Assembly: GCF_000001735.4 (NCBI RefSeq)
Contig: NC_003075.7
Location: forward strand, 8,061,001 to 8,125,000
DNA from: Arabidopsis thaliana
Taxonomy: Eukaryota; Streptophyta; Magnoliopsida; Brassicales; Brassicaceae
Reading direction: 5' to 3'
DNA: 64,000 bases
This document shows, in pieces, positions 9,696-23,072 of this stretch; within the stretch, counting starts at the first letter, position 1, and every line of letters begins with the position of its first letter. The notes beneath the pieces are model-generated. The model was not told the DNA's origin. It did no database searches and saw only the letters and a program-made list of their open reading frames with translations. Position numbers and translations under genes: made by a program.

Positions 9696-12600
9696 TCATT
9701 CATACACTCCGTTCTCCGGTGCCCAAATTTTCAACCTTTTCGCACCTCTTTCACAATTCTCGTTCGCACTGTCTGTACCATTCTGAACAGTAGAGGTAAC
9801 ATCTTCTGCAGCAGCTTTGGTTGAACCTGGTGAAAGTCCAATTTCCATTTCAGAACCCGAAATAATGTCTTCTGCATTTCCTGAGCAGACCCTCAGACAA
9901 CTCATTGGCATTTTACTCAATCCGCCATCTAAATCAGTAGCAACTTCACCATGACCCTCATGCTTATCTAGCAAGTCAGATTCATCAAGAGATTTTCCAC
10001 TAGATGGTTCACTGAAAGCAATTTCTTTCTGCAAGTTACCTTCATTAGCATCACTCTTTTGCAGATAGCCGAGTGCGTTTATTTGCTTTTCCACAGAGAC
10101 AGCTAAAGAGACTGCATAATCACGAAACAAGGAATCGTGAGGTGGGCAGCGTAGCAGATCAATCAAAGTCTGATAATACTGTAGAAGGCTCGCAGATTGC
10201 CTGGCAGCTCGGTTTCCTAGACAGAGTTGTGTAAGCTTGATCATGTGCTTACATATGTATCCCTTTTCTGCCCAGCTGCAACTGCAAACCCCAAACTGTG
10301 ACCCTGGATTCCATACAACATGAATTTCGTTGCCGTCACACTCATCTGTTATTTTTGCAGACATACCAGAGATAACAACATCAGAATCTGGTATACTCAA
10401 TGCTTTGCGGAAGGAAGTCAACCCGCTCACCCATTCCTCTTTCCAATACCTGGCAAAATTATCCTTTCCAGAATATTCGTCAAGCCAGAAGTAAGAATGT
10501 ACTTTTGTCCCTAACTTATCAACCAACCAATCAGCACGTTGATAAGCTTCAGAGTCCCTCTCATTCAAAAGCCTGCACTTCAGCTGATAGTGGTAAAGCT
10601 CCATCGCTGCACAGGTCTCTTGGCTTGCCAAGGGAAGAGATTGTAACGCACTAGTCCAGGCTCCTAAAATAAATTGGAGGGAAAAAGTCATTCTCGAGAG
10701 GACTAGTGTCAAATATCAACAATAATTTCAGGTAGAGTGCAATGTAGAATTACAAGTAAGAACTTGATACCTAGGTCCACGAACCTTCTGAGCTATCAAT
10801 TAATTGTAGAGTGTAAACAGAAAAGAAAAGAGAGAATAGGAAAATAACCTATTCTGGGAGACCAAACAGATCTGAAGTACTCCACAAATTCTGGACTACC
10901 AACAAAATCCTCCACAAAACTGTCAAACAATGTGGCTGTTCCTTGCCTTCTAGAGATTTTATCTACAGCCTGCCCAAGATGTCTTGAAATCTCAACGCGT
11001 GTCTTTGTTTCTCGACATCTCTTGATTATGTTCTTATGCCATGCATGGCGAAGACGCCAAAAGGAAAACAAGACTGGACACTGAAATACATCCCTGACAA
11101 TATCGCAAGCAATAGCATTCAATAAATATAATATTGAGGGTTGGCAATTTGGTTCCTTGTCTGAAATATGCGTATGACAAATTTCTTTCTAACAAAAGAG
11201 AAAGATATGGTTCAGTATCTGTTGATGAACCCCATAATCTAACTATGTCAAGCCTTCTTCACATAGCCAATTGCCAGTTCCATCAAGGATTCAAGACCTA
11301 TGGTTGTAACATCCTAGTCAATTTGTCCAAATAGTGCTACATAGAGCTCCACTATCGAAAATTCGAAATTTACCAAAGTCAGCTTCATTCAATACGTTGA
11401 TATTTGGTATGTACTTAAGTTAACTACATTCAAAGCTAAACGCTTTGCTGTGGTAAACTCTGCCAAATTTCGTGAAGGAAAGAACATGCGAAATATGTTT
11501 TATAATGAAAAAGTGGCCTTTGAAGCAACCAACCTGATCGCTATTATGTCAGCAAAAGGATCATCAACTATGAACCCAGCCACCTTCCAGGAGGGATCCT
11601 TGGCATGGACTCGGTTACAAAGAGCTCTCATCCATCTGTATGCATCTCCACTAGAAAACCGCGGTGCAATTATCCAAGCAACTGGAATAGCCTTATTCTC
11701 AGAGTCGAATACAACAAGACTATGGATAGGATACTGAAAATAAACCAACACATAGACCTGAGAATCATCCTGATAATATAAATACCAAATTTAGCACCTG
11801 ATGCAAACTGACCTTTAGTGTATTTGTCCCAAACCTTGAGTCTGAAGCCAAAAGTCTACAGTTTCCAAATCTAATCATTTGTTGCAACTGCCACTCAGTT
11901 TGGATACCCAAGGAAAAAGGGTCTGTATCAGAGAACCCCTCGAAGAAAAACACATGACTTTGGTGACTTTCAACCCACATGCTGATGCTGACATCATCAT
12001 CCTCATCGAGCTCATATGTTGAACGTCGAATGCTCCTCTCAAGTCTTCGTACATATCTATGAGTTAACAGATCATCTCGGTTACTTGGACCACCTTGTTT
12101 TTCCACTGATTCATTATGCCTTTGCATTATGGTCTCCACAGAGACACCGACATAGAGCAAAGATGATACACGTAGCCTAAGGTCTTCTGATATATATGGA
12201 GCAAACATGGCTCTTGTTCCAGCAGCCTTTTTGTCTTGTGGACCATGGCACGGAAACCCTTTTTCATCTACATGCTTGTCATTGTTATAAATTACTAATG
12301 CTACAGTCGGTTCTGCAATTAAGCGTTTCACAATGAAGTGACACCTGCACCCTCTCTTAGAATTGGGTCGGCCTGCATTGTTCTTTTTCGGAACATACGT
12401 ACTCCTACTTGGCCGTACAGTTCCGCCTTTCCTATTGTCATCCGGTCCAAAGGAACACCAATACCTACTCAAACAAAAACACTAATTTATAACAAACGAT
12501 TTTGTTCCACACTGACTAACAAAAAGAGATGCATGCGGAGGACAACCAAACAGATAGCCAAGTACTTCTGACAATGTCCAGATATGCTGCAACAAGAAAA

Positions 12601-13134
12601 ATGGATACAGAAAGCTTGGGAAACATAAAGGGGGAGAAAATGAGACAACTGAAAAGAACACAGAAACATACACGCAGCAAACAAAATCTAAATTCACTGC
12701 CACTCAGTAGGAAAAGATGACCACAAAGTATACAAAACATGAAGTATCGTAAACAAAGTACGACGATGTGAAAGTAGACCTGATAAACTTCCAGTAGACG
12801 ATAATAACCAGAGAAAATGATCTAACTTGCTGTGACTAGTACAAAACCAATGTGTAACTTACAGAATATACTCCAAGATGCCATCCACCTTTGGCTTATA
12901 TTTTTTTCCTTTGGCTTTCCGTCGTCTAGCTTCAACATGGAAACTTGTAGGACAATCTTTATTCGAGCATTCACCTCTTACAAAATCATCCACCCTAGTA
13001 TATGGGATGAGGGCTAACCTATCTATATTGTCCCGGTAACCTTCAACCTTTGACCAGACAAGATCGGTAGAAGAAAATTCTGGCAAGGTAGGATTTTGCA
13101 CAGGTAAGGAGAAAATCTGATCCCATCTAGCCAT
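9696..13134 (-). CDS. SWIM zinc-finger protein with MULE-transposase-like core
   Basis: Five coding exons join in phase: 13134-12863, 12464-11813, 11733-11534, 11093-10849 and 10663-9696. Together they encode 778 residues. The N-terminal half carries a cysteine/histidine-containing region (YWCSFGPDD, then CRCHF and HGP). Residues of about 290-400 look like a MULE-type transposase: SDSRFG, then LVVFDSENKAIPVAW, then IVDDPFAD, then CPVLFSFWRLRHAWHKN. A SWIM finger follows at about 580-595 (CSCSWAEKGYICKH, fitting CxCx(n)CxH). The C-terminal 180 residues are acidic and low in complexity. SWIM domains bind DNA or protein. Start MARWDQ is chosen over the ATG six bases upstream because that one lies at the intron edge. 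A 5' UTR intron of about 1.27 kb (13141 to about 14411) precedes it. From memory this is the AT4G13970 position. Confidence 0.85.
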
Positions 13135-14519
13135 CTGCATTCATTATGTAGTCAAAACGACCATTAGATTACACAAATTAAGAAATGTCATGAGTTGAAA
13201 CATTATGTCAGAATCCTGGGAACTGTATACTACAACGAGACATGCCCAAACAGAGATTTTCAATGCAACGGAGTTTGATACATCTGTTCACAATTGTAGC
13301 ATAAAATTCCCAAAGCACACATATTTCACATCAATTCCAACAACAATCAACAAACTTTTCACAGTAATTGGCATAACAAAACTCAAGAATCGCATCAATT
13401 TCTCCATTTTTTTCAACCAACTTCATTTTTTCAACAAATGAATCAGTGGATAATAAGAACACTCCACCAATCAGATGAATTATATGATCAAAGAATAATA
13501 ACGACAGAGCTAACATGACCAATCCACGAACTCAGGAGATATCACATAGCCAAAGTGCAAACAATTAAAACTCAAAATCTATCTAAGCTCAAACACCAAA
13601 AATTTCACAAACAACATTCACAGTAGAAAGCTAGAAATAGCTCAAGTGCTCTAAAAAAGTTCAAAAATTAGAGAGACTCGGCCTCAGGGATTTTACCGAG
13701 TCTTCTGTACAAAGAACTTAAATCTGAAGTACATGGATCATAAGCTAGCTTCCTCTCGCACACTCAGATGAAGAAGCACTAAGACAAATTACACTAAAAG
13801 AATGTTCAATTATAAAACAAGACAAACAATCAGAAGATAAGACAAACATTATACACAAGCAGAGATAAGACAAACTCTAAATATAATGACTTCGAGACAA
13901 ACTTTACACAATCAGAGATACGACAAGCATCAATTCAAACACTTAAAGTAGCAATGAAATAAATGAGACAGAAAGATAATATTTCAACAGAAATCCAGAA
14001 AAGTTGAAGACTTTGTCGCCCAAAGACGCAATTCCCCAAAAGGGTTAACGTAAAAAACATAAACGACGCAAATGACCGGAGCTTAACTTATATCATTTCA
14101 AGCATTTGGGTAAACCACTGGAAAAAGCAAGCACTAGGCATTAAAAATGGGACCTTTACACAAAATTTCAGGAAATTGAAGATCAAATTTCTCGATTCAA
14201 CTAAAAATCTGAAAACTCCCAAATGGGTTTCAGAGAAAAAAACAAGACCATGACCTCGATAGACAAATCAAAGGAGAGAAAGGACTTCGTCATAAACACA
14301 GAAAAAATGAAACAGGAAAAAAACTTCTGATATCGAGTGAAAGAACGGAGTAATCAAAAGAGAATTTTTCAGTTTCAAGGTAGGTTCAACGGAGAGAAAT
14401 AATCACTTACCCGGCGGAGTCAGAAACAGATGTCGAATTCGTAAAACCCCAATAACGATTGAGGAAAATGCTTTAGGGTTCTTCCAGAGTGTCTTGAGTC
14501 TGAGAATCGAGATTGGGAG

Positions 14520-16518
14520 AGTGAGAAGCAATAAGACGCCGTTTGAATTAAACTAAGAAACGGTGCGTTTTAGTAGCACATATTCATTTTTAGTGAAGCC
14601 TTGGTCGAGTAATTCCACGTCGGCCCACGGGTGTGAAGTCTCTGTCTGAACCATACCCGCCGAAATAAATCCGTTTACTGTATATAAGTATATAACTATG
14701 CCTAGGCATTCAGATTTTGAATAGGATTTAGTTTGAATATTTTTGGATTTGGATAATTTGGATAGAAGAGTTTATTATATATTCAGATTTTATGACTATT
14801 CAATTCAAATAGCTGTCGAATTTGGATTGGTGTTTGGAAGAAAAAAACAAAAAAATAATAAACATTTTGATTATACTAAAATTTGGTTATATTTTGCAAA
14901 AAAAAAAAAATGTATAAATTTATCAAATATAACTACAAAATTTTGGAAGCCTAGGTTATTTAAGATATTTTTGTTATTTTGTAGTTTGTGGTATAAATTT
15001 TGTAACTAAATATAGCTAATATTTTGGATATGTAAATTTATTTCGAATTTTCGGATATTCTTTAGATTAATAATTCGATATCTTCCTTTGGGTTATCTAA
15101 GCTGACAAATAGTCCCATGTACCGCCCAAAGAAATTTTGTAATGCAATCGGGTTTTTAGATAGATATACAAGTGAACGGAAAAAAAGTATGACCAAACAC
15201 TTTGTATCCTATCAAAGGAGACGATTACTCTTTTCGAACCATATAGCCTCGTTAGTGGCATCCAAATATACTCCAATTCTTTCTGTCTGAATGTCTTTGA
15301 TAGCCGCTTAGAGAAAACCACCTCAATATCCCCATTGCGTTGGCCGTTAAGCATAGTTCACAAAATGACAAAATGGTCAAATTCAACCAGTCACCAAATC
15401 ATCAACAACAAAAAACAATTTCCACATAATTATGAAGGACACATACATAACATAACAAGAAAGAACAAAGCCACATACATAATCTAACATTTGATAAACC
15501 ACTTTCCACATAATCATGAAGAACGCAACAGATAACAAAATATATTTGTTTTTGGAGATTTAGCACATCTACTTGAAAAAAAAACTATATCAAAATGAAC
15601 AAAGTGGAGATTATATATCTGAGATGGTTGTTTTGATTGAATTACAACATAGAAATAAAACTATAGAGAAAACTGTTTATTTCAAAACATATTTTTGAAT
15701 TTTGTAATAAAATAAAAACTGTCTCCAAAATAATAATAGAATTTTTATGTCTTTGATCTTGTACATTAACAAGTGATCTAAACATCAAAAGCTAAATATG
15801 ACATTTTTCCTAAATATAAACCATTACTTAATACATTTATAACGGAAGAATACGAGTAAGGGTCGAGAATAGTTTCGAAAGCTAAATATGCTATCCGGAA
15901 GATTTTCATCAAAATATATTGATTAATAAAAAGAGTAAGACTACAATAAAATAAATAGTAACACATTTCAGCGGATGTTACCAATATCGTCGGTACTAAG
16001 ATTTGGGGGAAGGCTACATATTGTTTTGACATTTACGACACGAAAAAAATGCTTATTCAATTTAAATCCTGTACACTTACATTTACAGTCAAATTACTTG
16101 TGTAGACAGAGACGCAAGTGTTTACAACAAAGCTACTTACGCTTTTTCAGTCCAATGTTTCATTACTTACTCACCCATACTTCTTACCAAAACCACAGTT
16201 CGTACTCTCGTTGATGTAACCTGAAAATACAAATGCGTAATTTTTCTGCGTTAGAAATTGGCATAAATCGGGTAAATGAGGACAACTTGCTAGGGTTCAC
16301 TAATAAGTGCAGAATGATTTTCAAGCAGAAAATAAACGTTTAACAGATACTGCATATGCAGGTTCATTTAACAAGAATTTGTCGACAATGTCTAGCTAAA
16401 CAACCAAATTGTTGCCAAACATCATGCACATATCGAGAAAGCTAACATGTGAATCACAAAATAGTAAAGGAATCATAATTAATGAGTAGGTTTAAGGATG
16501 TATTACCGTCCAAATAGT
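14520..16518. other. Intergenic region, no gene identified
   Basis: The left end is the promoter of the SWIM gene and the right end is the 3' flank of HSFA5. Between them lies AT-rich DNA with runs of GGATTTGGATA-like text at about 14700-14760. Short minus-strand ORFs near 15100-15355 and 15778-16032 carry no motif I recognise. Transposon debris is likely but not named. Confidence 0.4.
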
Positions 16519-18247
16519 TTATAAGGTCAGCTGCTCGATATTCTTTGTATTACGTAACATCATACTCCCGTTTCTTTTCTCCTCTTGCTCTTCGTATGGG
16601 TTACCTCTATAAGTCGAACTTGCCTCCTCATTATCTGAAGACCCTGGCCTTTCTGTTAGGAACTGTTCCCAGAATACATCATTCACTCTTGCTGGAGGAG
16701 CTGCATTTGCTTGGCTACCTCCAACTGCAATCTCTTGTCTACCCCGATTTTTCTCACTTGCACTTGTTTCTATTGAGTTAAAGTTTAACTCCTGACTTTT
16801 AAGAGTCGTCTTAGCTATCTGTGAAGCTGTTTTGTCCGGTAACGGAGCAGAAGCCAGGGTTAGATTTAAATGACATGAAAAGCTACCATCAGTCTCCTCT
16901 GAAGAAGTTAGCCTCTGCTGCAAGGTCTCCACCCTTGTATTATCATTTAACAGTAATCTCCTCGGGCATGTCCCGGTATCCGCAAGCTCTAGAGCTTCAG
17001 GTGCAAATGGTAGGCCTTCTCTTTTTGTTAGTGTAGTATTTGGATCACCTCCTGACAGTATCCCTTTGGGACTCGCACCTTCTTCATTGGAACTTTGTAT
17101 ACTGTGTGAAACCATGTTCATATCTGAATCAGCTGGAGAAAGCTCTAGTCGCAATTTATTAGAGAAATTTTGATGAAAAATGTTTCCAGACTCGCGTCTC
17201 GAGCTACCACTACTATTATCCAGATGAGAATCTTCTGAAGGTGGCTTTGATTGCTCAACTTCAGGGAGCCTTCGCTTTTTGTTGTAAGCTGAAATATCCA
17301 ACTGCTCGACTTTCTTACCAAAATTCTTAACAAAAGTAGGATTCCGAATCGCAGTTTCCAAAAAATTCAGCAGCTTCTTCTGCCTATTCTCCATATCATC
17401 AACATGCTCAGTCATTTCTTCAAACTGATGCTTTGCTACAACCTTCTGTTGTTTGAACTTTAAAAGCTTAGCTTCAATTGCAGCTTTCTCACGTGAAAGC
17501 TTGTCCATTTGCTCTTGCAACACTGCTCTTTCTTGATCAGTCGACGAAGCAGGTGGATGACTGTGGCTGTGTATAGGTTTCCTTCTATGTATATTCTTGA
17601 GAAGATGCTTCTGATCCTTAATAAAATCATCATTCAAAAACTCCCACCTCTCTGGATCAATCTTCCTAAACCCCTATAACCATAATCCCAACAACATTCA
17701 CACCGTTAATAGAAACCTAAAGCAGAGAACGAGGAAAAACAACACAGTCTCTAAGTTCACCCATTTCCACAATTCAGTCCATAATCACACAGAGACTACA
17801 ATTTTTAGCTACATTTCATCTTCTCGTTGAATCAATCAATCCACAATCCATAAACTCATTTCCATAATTCAGTCTATAAATCACACAGAGACCTAGATGC
17901 GTTCTAACATTTCCAAAACCCCTTTTACATTGGAAACTTGATCAAAATTAGGTCAATTCAAAACTTGGAATATAGAAGAGTTTGGATAGAATCTGACTCA
18001 CATAGGTATTGAGCTGACGAATGAAGGAAGAGAAGTTATTGTGTTTGAAGTAGGTTGGAAGAAGGAGGCGTGAAAATTCGGCATGATTCCAAACGATGAA
18101 GCTGTTGTTGTTAGCGCTCCACGATACGATCTGGTCCGTTGATGAATCGTCGACCATCTCGTAGGTTTTCACCAAGAAAGGCGCTGGTCCTCCGGCTCCT
18201 TCTCCGCCGCTAACGGAGGCGGAGGAGTTACCTAATGCGCCGTTCAT
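16519..18247 (-). CDS. HSFA5: Heat shock transcription factor, class A5
   Basis: Two exons, 18247-18002 and 17673-16519, join in phase 0 (TAT then GGG) and encode 466 residues, the length I recall for Arabidopsis HsfA5. The DNA-binding domain lies near residues 22-115 ([34 protein letters not shown], then [12 protein letters not shown]). It is split by the intron at the position usual for plant HSFs. An HR-A/B heptad region for oligomerisation lies at about 125-200. KKRRLPEVE is a basic nuclear localisation signal. Near the C-terminus, [13 protein letters not shown] fits the AHA activation motif of the A4/A5 group. The protein ends NIEQLTL, which could be an export signal. From family knowledge, HsfA5 can dimerise with HsfA4 and repress it. 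Confidence 0.95.
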
Positions 18248-19117
18248 TGTTGAATCTAATCAGAAACTGGTACAAGAGATGGTGATGCTGGGAAAGAGAG
18301 AGATCCTTTGCCGTAAATAAATGAATAACTTTCTTTTCATTTTTTATACTAATAATATCTAAAACTGCAAATTAAACCCAAAAAATACCTAAATTGTTTA
18401 GCTAAAACTGCAAATGGCCAAGTAAAAATGATAAATTTCATAAAAATGACTCTTTTGAGTGTTACTTATAGTCTTATAGACCATAGTATTCAACAAATAT
18501 TGTTACGAATTTGTTTGAGTATAAATACTGTGATACTAATTTCTATCCACTGTCTTTTGTTTGGATATCTCACAATTGAAAGATATCAGACAAATAGAGC
18601 TAGTGAAGTTTAATAGAGTGAAATCTTTTGAGTGGAGTTATCTATATTTTTCTGTTATTTTAAATCGTGTTATTCTATCCAATTGTAAAACTTCTAATTT
18701 TTCATTTTTGTCATTTGTGTGAGATCTTAAAACCAATTTTTAGCCTTTAAACCAGTTTAAAACATTATAATAATTATTAATTTTGACATTATTATTTGAT
18801 AATTTATAAAGATTTCACGATAAAATAGATAATGTTTGTCAAACTAATGAAAAAAATAAGTAAATATGCATTCAAATTTTTTATAATTAATTAGGATATA
18901 TCTATTTATATAGTGTTAATAAATAATTCAATAAGGATTTTGTTGACGAGAAAGCATTAATAGTCATATTTGACAAAATACCAAACATATGATTCTCTTA
19001 AAAGTTTACGATAGATAAAACGAAGAAAAAAACAGAGTTAACGATAACTTGGTACCCAAAAGACAAACCTTTTGTGTTCATCACTGAAATAAAGACTACT
19101 ATGAGGAATATTGAGGA
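18248..19117. other. Intergenic, AT-rich, no gene seen
   Basis: This is the HSFA5 promoter side on the left and the 3' flank of the FBD gene on the right. I find no coding or repeat structure worth naming. Confidence 0.45.
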
Positions 19118-20669
19118 TCAGAGAACGAAAACTTGGCATGAAGGAGAGAGTCTTGGAATGGTAAGGAGTTTCTTGACGATGACAGATTCTTCCTTCTCTC
19201 TGAAGTTACGTAAGCATAGTGTGAGTTTCTTGAGGATTGTTGAGTTCTCTAGAAAGTAACTCACTAGTTTCAGTTTTATCTCGCTTGCCTCCGCTGCCAT
19301 CGGCTTTGCAATCTTAACATACTCGAGAGATGTTAGAAACCGCCGGGGTCCAGGTAAAATATTAGCTCCCTCCTTCCCTGGAGGTATACTAAATCCCTGC
19401 AAAGACAACAAGTTGAATATGTCTTACTTTTACCATTTGCATTCATAGTAAGGAAGAGAGTTTATTATTAAGTAAAGATCCTAACCAAGACAAGAGATTT
19501 TAGATTCGGGCAGCTCTCAAGAAAGATTGGCAACATTTCCCACCTGTAGTCGGCGAATTCAACACGCAAGAAAGATACATTACGGAATAAGGGTAGTTGT
19601 TCACATCTTGAGTAATCATATATGACCTGCTCGAAGAAAATAAAAGATATTAGTATGAAACTTATAGGATAAAGTGAAGAATTCAAATAGTAAATTCAAT
19701 GATGGTTACCTGAAGAGTACTCGAAGAGATGATCATATCTTTAACACCAGATAAACCGACAAGAAAGTCACGAATTATATGTCTCGTTGGTAGATAATTT
19801 GGATCGAACATATATTCGGAACCTAAGTTAAACACAAAATCAATATCCGCCTTAAGAAGGGAGCCATGATTTTTCATTATAAAACTTGCAGTTCGTTTAT
19901 CATTGAGCTTTAGATAGTGAAGCCTAGGAGCATCAATTACAACTTCTAGATAATCATCATCGTCTGCAACATAACTGAAGCTCAATAGAGACTGCGAAGA
20001 CACTTGAACACTTTCTGAAATGTCGTTCAAGTTAATCTTGTTTACACTTAAGCTTTCGAGAACTGGGCAGCCTGAGACCAGCATTTCGAAAGCGAAATCT
20101 TCGTCAAACACAACTGCATCTAGAACGATAACTTTGAGGGAAGGTAAAGACACAAACTCGCGATTAGGCAAGTATACGTCATAGAGATTTAAGGATATCA
20201 AGCTCCCACACGTAAAAACTGTTGGGGGTATCACCACTTCATCTCTCCCCCAAGTTTTGTCCAGGATATGGAGATGTTGAACTTTCCGCTTAACAACAGC
20301 GTTAAACCACTCGGTGAAATGAACAGTTTCAAGCTGAACATCGTCATACCAATTAACCGTTAACTTAAACTTTTGTAAACACGACTCGCTATTAAAACCT
20401 AGAAACCTATAAACGAAACCCAACAAAGCGTTGAATTCCGATGAATCATAATACTCCCTCACCATGAAATCACCACATTCCAAGTCCAAACCAGGTACAT
20501 ATCTCCAGACATTTCTCCAGCGGCGTGATAGTACACTTAACTTAACCACATCCTTGGTGGGAAGATTCAAGAGAATCTTAAAAAGCAAGCAATCTGGTAA
20601 GTTTCTCAGCCGATCTACTCTATCACCTGATGGCTTCGCACTAACGCGGCTCTCCCTGTCTTCTTCCAT
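19118..20669 (-). CDS. F-box/FBD/LRR protein
   Basis: Three exons, 20669-19710, 19626-19486 and 19396-19118, join in phase 0 and encode 459 residues, full length for the family. The F-box is at about residues 17-60 ([38 protein letters not shown]). Leucine-rich RNI-like repeats follow. Exon 2 ends in the family signature [12 protein letters not shown], and exon 3 gives a short FBD segment ([10 protein letters not shown], then [14 protein letters not shown]). A 5' UTR intron at about 20697-20757 is suggested by a good donor and acceptor upstream of the ATG. It is a likely SCF substrate receptor. From memory this is the AT4G13985 position. Confidence 0.9.
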
Positions 20670-21926
20670 GTTATCTGCCTAGCAAACATCGAACTGAAAT
20701 GAAGAATCGAATAAATCTTCCAACGTGAAAGACATCAAAATGACAGAAATATGTACCTAATCAGATCAAACGGAGCGAGATCGAGATTGAGATGCTTAAA
20801 TCTCCATGGAATTTTCCGATCGTATCTACTGTGTCTTCACTCCAGTTTTAGGGTTTCAACTTTTTCAGGTCAGTAGTGGAAAGGTGAAAAGTCTCTAAGT
20901 GCTGTTTCGAACTACGTGTATAATAAATAATAAACATGTTCAGTTTAATTTAGTTTTAAGTGATCGATCTATAGTTACGAAAAAAAAAAACACAAGTCTG
21001 GGCTTTTAAGAACTTAGCCCACTATAGATAAAAATCGAACCAAACCGATTAAAAAAGTTTTGGTGCAAATCGACGAATTTATATTCAAAAACCATAAACG
21101 GTGTTACATCATATTAAAACCATAACCCTAGGCATGTGAGGCCCGGCTCGCCCCAAACCCGCAAAATCAACTATTTGAATCTAGTTTGGTTCGTCCCGTT
21201 AAAATTCCGAACCTATATTTTATAGTCCGACCAATCTTTTACAGGGTTTTTGTTGATATTTTTGGATTTTCTTTTAAAAGAAAAAATAACTTATAATTTA
21301 TAATATATGTAAGTTTTTTAAAAAAAATTGCATAGTTACGAAAAAAATCTAAATATAAAACGACTCAATCAAATAAATGATTTAAACTCGTACCAACTAA
21401 AATATAAAGTCATATCACTTTGAACTGAGTAGTAGAGCCCAAAATTTGCTTTTCAGATTCATAGTAAAACACAATTATAAAATTAGGTTTAGGTTTTCAA
21501 ATCTACTAAAAATAATTCTTAAACCAAAATCTCCCAATTAAACTAAAATATCAAAAAAACAAAATTAAAATATATTTTAAAAGATCAAAAAAAAGATTAA
21601 AATATATTTTTAAGGATTTTTTGGGCTGATCCGAACCTGGCCGGACTTACCTCGAAAAGTCCAAATTGTTTTGAACATATTTATGTAAGTCTGTTTTAGA
21701 GTTTGCTTTAATCCTAATTGACATGTCTATAATCGACTCCGTTGAAATTTCGTCGGTGGTCATATAAATTTCATAATATTCGCCGAGATCAATGGTGGTT
21801 GAAATCTAAAGTAATCTCCTACGTTGACTATCATCTCAAAAGACTCAATACTACAGAAGTATTTTCTACGTTCCATACGATCGCGCATCGTCAACAAATT
21901 CAACGTTAATGTATTGTTTCCTCATA
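20670..21926. other. Intergenic, probable transposon debris
   Basis: After the FBD gene's 5' UTR and promoter, the sequence is AT-rich with two short GC-rich islands (around 21138-21165 and 21625-21655) unlike their surroundings. This suggests old element ends. I find no ORF with recognisable features. Confidence 0.35.
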
Positions 21927-22067
21927 TACGGTATATAGAAATCATAAATATGAGAATGATTATGTGTATCTTTAAAACAATACGGTATATAGAAATCATA
22001 AATATGAGAATGATTATGTGTATCTTTAAAACAATACGGTATATAGAAATCATAAATATGTGAATGA
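21927..22067. repeat. 54-bp tandem repeat, about 2.6 copies
   Basis: Copies start at 21927, 21981 and 22035 with the unit beginning TACGGTATATAGAAATCATA. The first two are essentially identical and the third is truncated. Because 54 is a multiple of three, both strands appear to encode repeated peptides, which I consider chance. Confidence 0.9.
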
Positions 22068-22830
22068 AACAAATCATCCATTTCTTTTCAATTAATGTTT
22101 TTATATACTATATAGACTCAGACTGTATACTAAACGCTTAAAAATTTAGTCATTTAGTAAGAAACCGATTGACGTCAACAATATATACGATTCGAGTGAT
22201 AATTGTACCAATTTAATTTATTTTTGCCAAACTAAGCTTTAAATCTCATCTTTTGGTCAATTTGCATACTACATCAGTAATCACTAGCTAGCCTACTAGT
22301 CACTATCAGATATGTCAATCGGTTCACAGAACTAATATATTCAAATATGAGAATGATTCGACTGAGATTTGTACCCATTTTTTTTCTTCGTGTCATAGAT
22401 TATATATAAAAAATTATGAATGTCGGCGATCAACGAGATGATCTCAGAAACAAAGCATATACAAAATTTAGCACAAAACAAAGAGGAAAGCAAAGGCAAA
22501 ACAAAGCATATACAAAGAGGGAAAGCCGAAACTAAAGCAAGAAAGATTAAACAACATACTCAAAATTTAGCACAAAACAATAAAGATTTGTACCCATTTA
22601 ATGTAGTTTTTTCCTAGCAAAAGTGCTTTTCTTTTTCCCCTTTTGTGTGTACAAAAGCTTTAGATATCATCAATTGAGCTCTTATTAATCACAATCAAAT
22701 ATGTGAAATGGTATTTAACTTTTGCTCTCCAATTAAAATTTTTCGCTATTTCTGTATTTTTCTCTATCCAAATAAATCCACTAAAACAAATTTGTAAAAT
22801 CTTAAAACTAAAATCATCATACTTAAATTA
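22068..22830. other. Intergenic with short dispersed direct repeats
   Basis: Phrases recur here: CAAAATTTAGCACAAAACAA at about 22462 and 22560, ACAAAGCATATACAAA twice, and GATTTGTACCCATTT at about 22367 and 22586. I see no gene. Confidence 0.5.
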
Positions 22831-23072
22831 TACTTCCTCCGTTTCAATTAATTATCGTTTTATAAATTAATTCTTTTTAAATTAGTTGTTGTTTTATGTT
22901 TTTAATGCATGTTTTTAAACAGATTTTTCAATTTTATCCTTATTATTTTAGCTGATTAATTGATGATATCAAATTTAATAATACATTAATTAGAGATAAA
23001 ACAGAAAAATTATATATTTTTTTAATTTATGTAAAAATATTAAACATCAACTAATCTAAAACAGAGAGAATA
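22831..23072. mobile_element. MITE-like element with imperfect terminal inverted repeats
   Basis: The left end TACTTCCTCCGTTTCA and the right end AACAGAGAGAATA are imperfect inverted repeats of about 15 bp. They are of the CTCCCTCCGTTTC type that bounds many small plant DNA elements. The element is about 242 bp, AT-rich and non-coding. The ends have diverged, so it is old. The superfamily is not assigned. Confidence 0.65.

Noticed and set aside
12482-12740. Four overlapping ORFs in several frames
   Set aside because: They fall in the first coding intron of the SWIM gene; pyrimidine-rich intron sequence lacks stops by chance.
15097-15354. 85-codon minus-strand ORF as a gene fragment
   Set aside because: I considered a transposon or F-box remnant but could match no motif, so I left it unannotated.
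21824-22081. Overlapping ORFs encoding 18-residue peptide repeats on both strands
   Set aside because: They arise because the tandem unit is 54 bp, a multiple of three; there is no start context, conservation signal or signal peptide.
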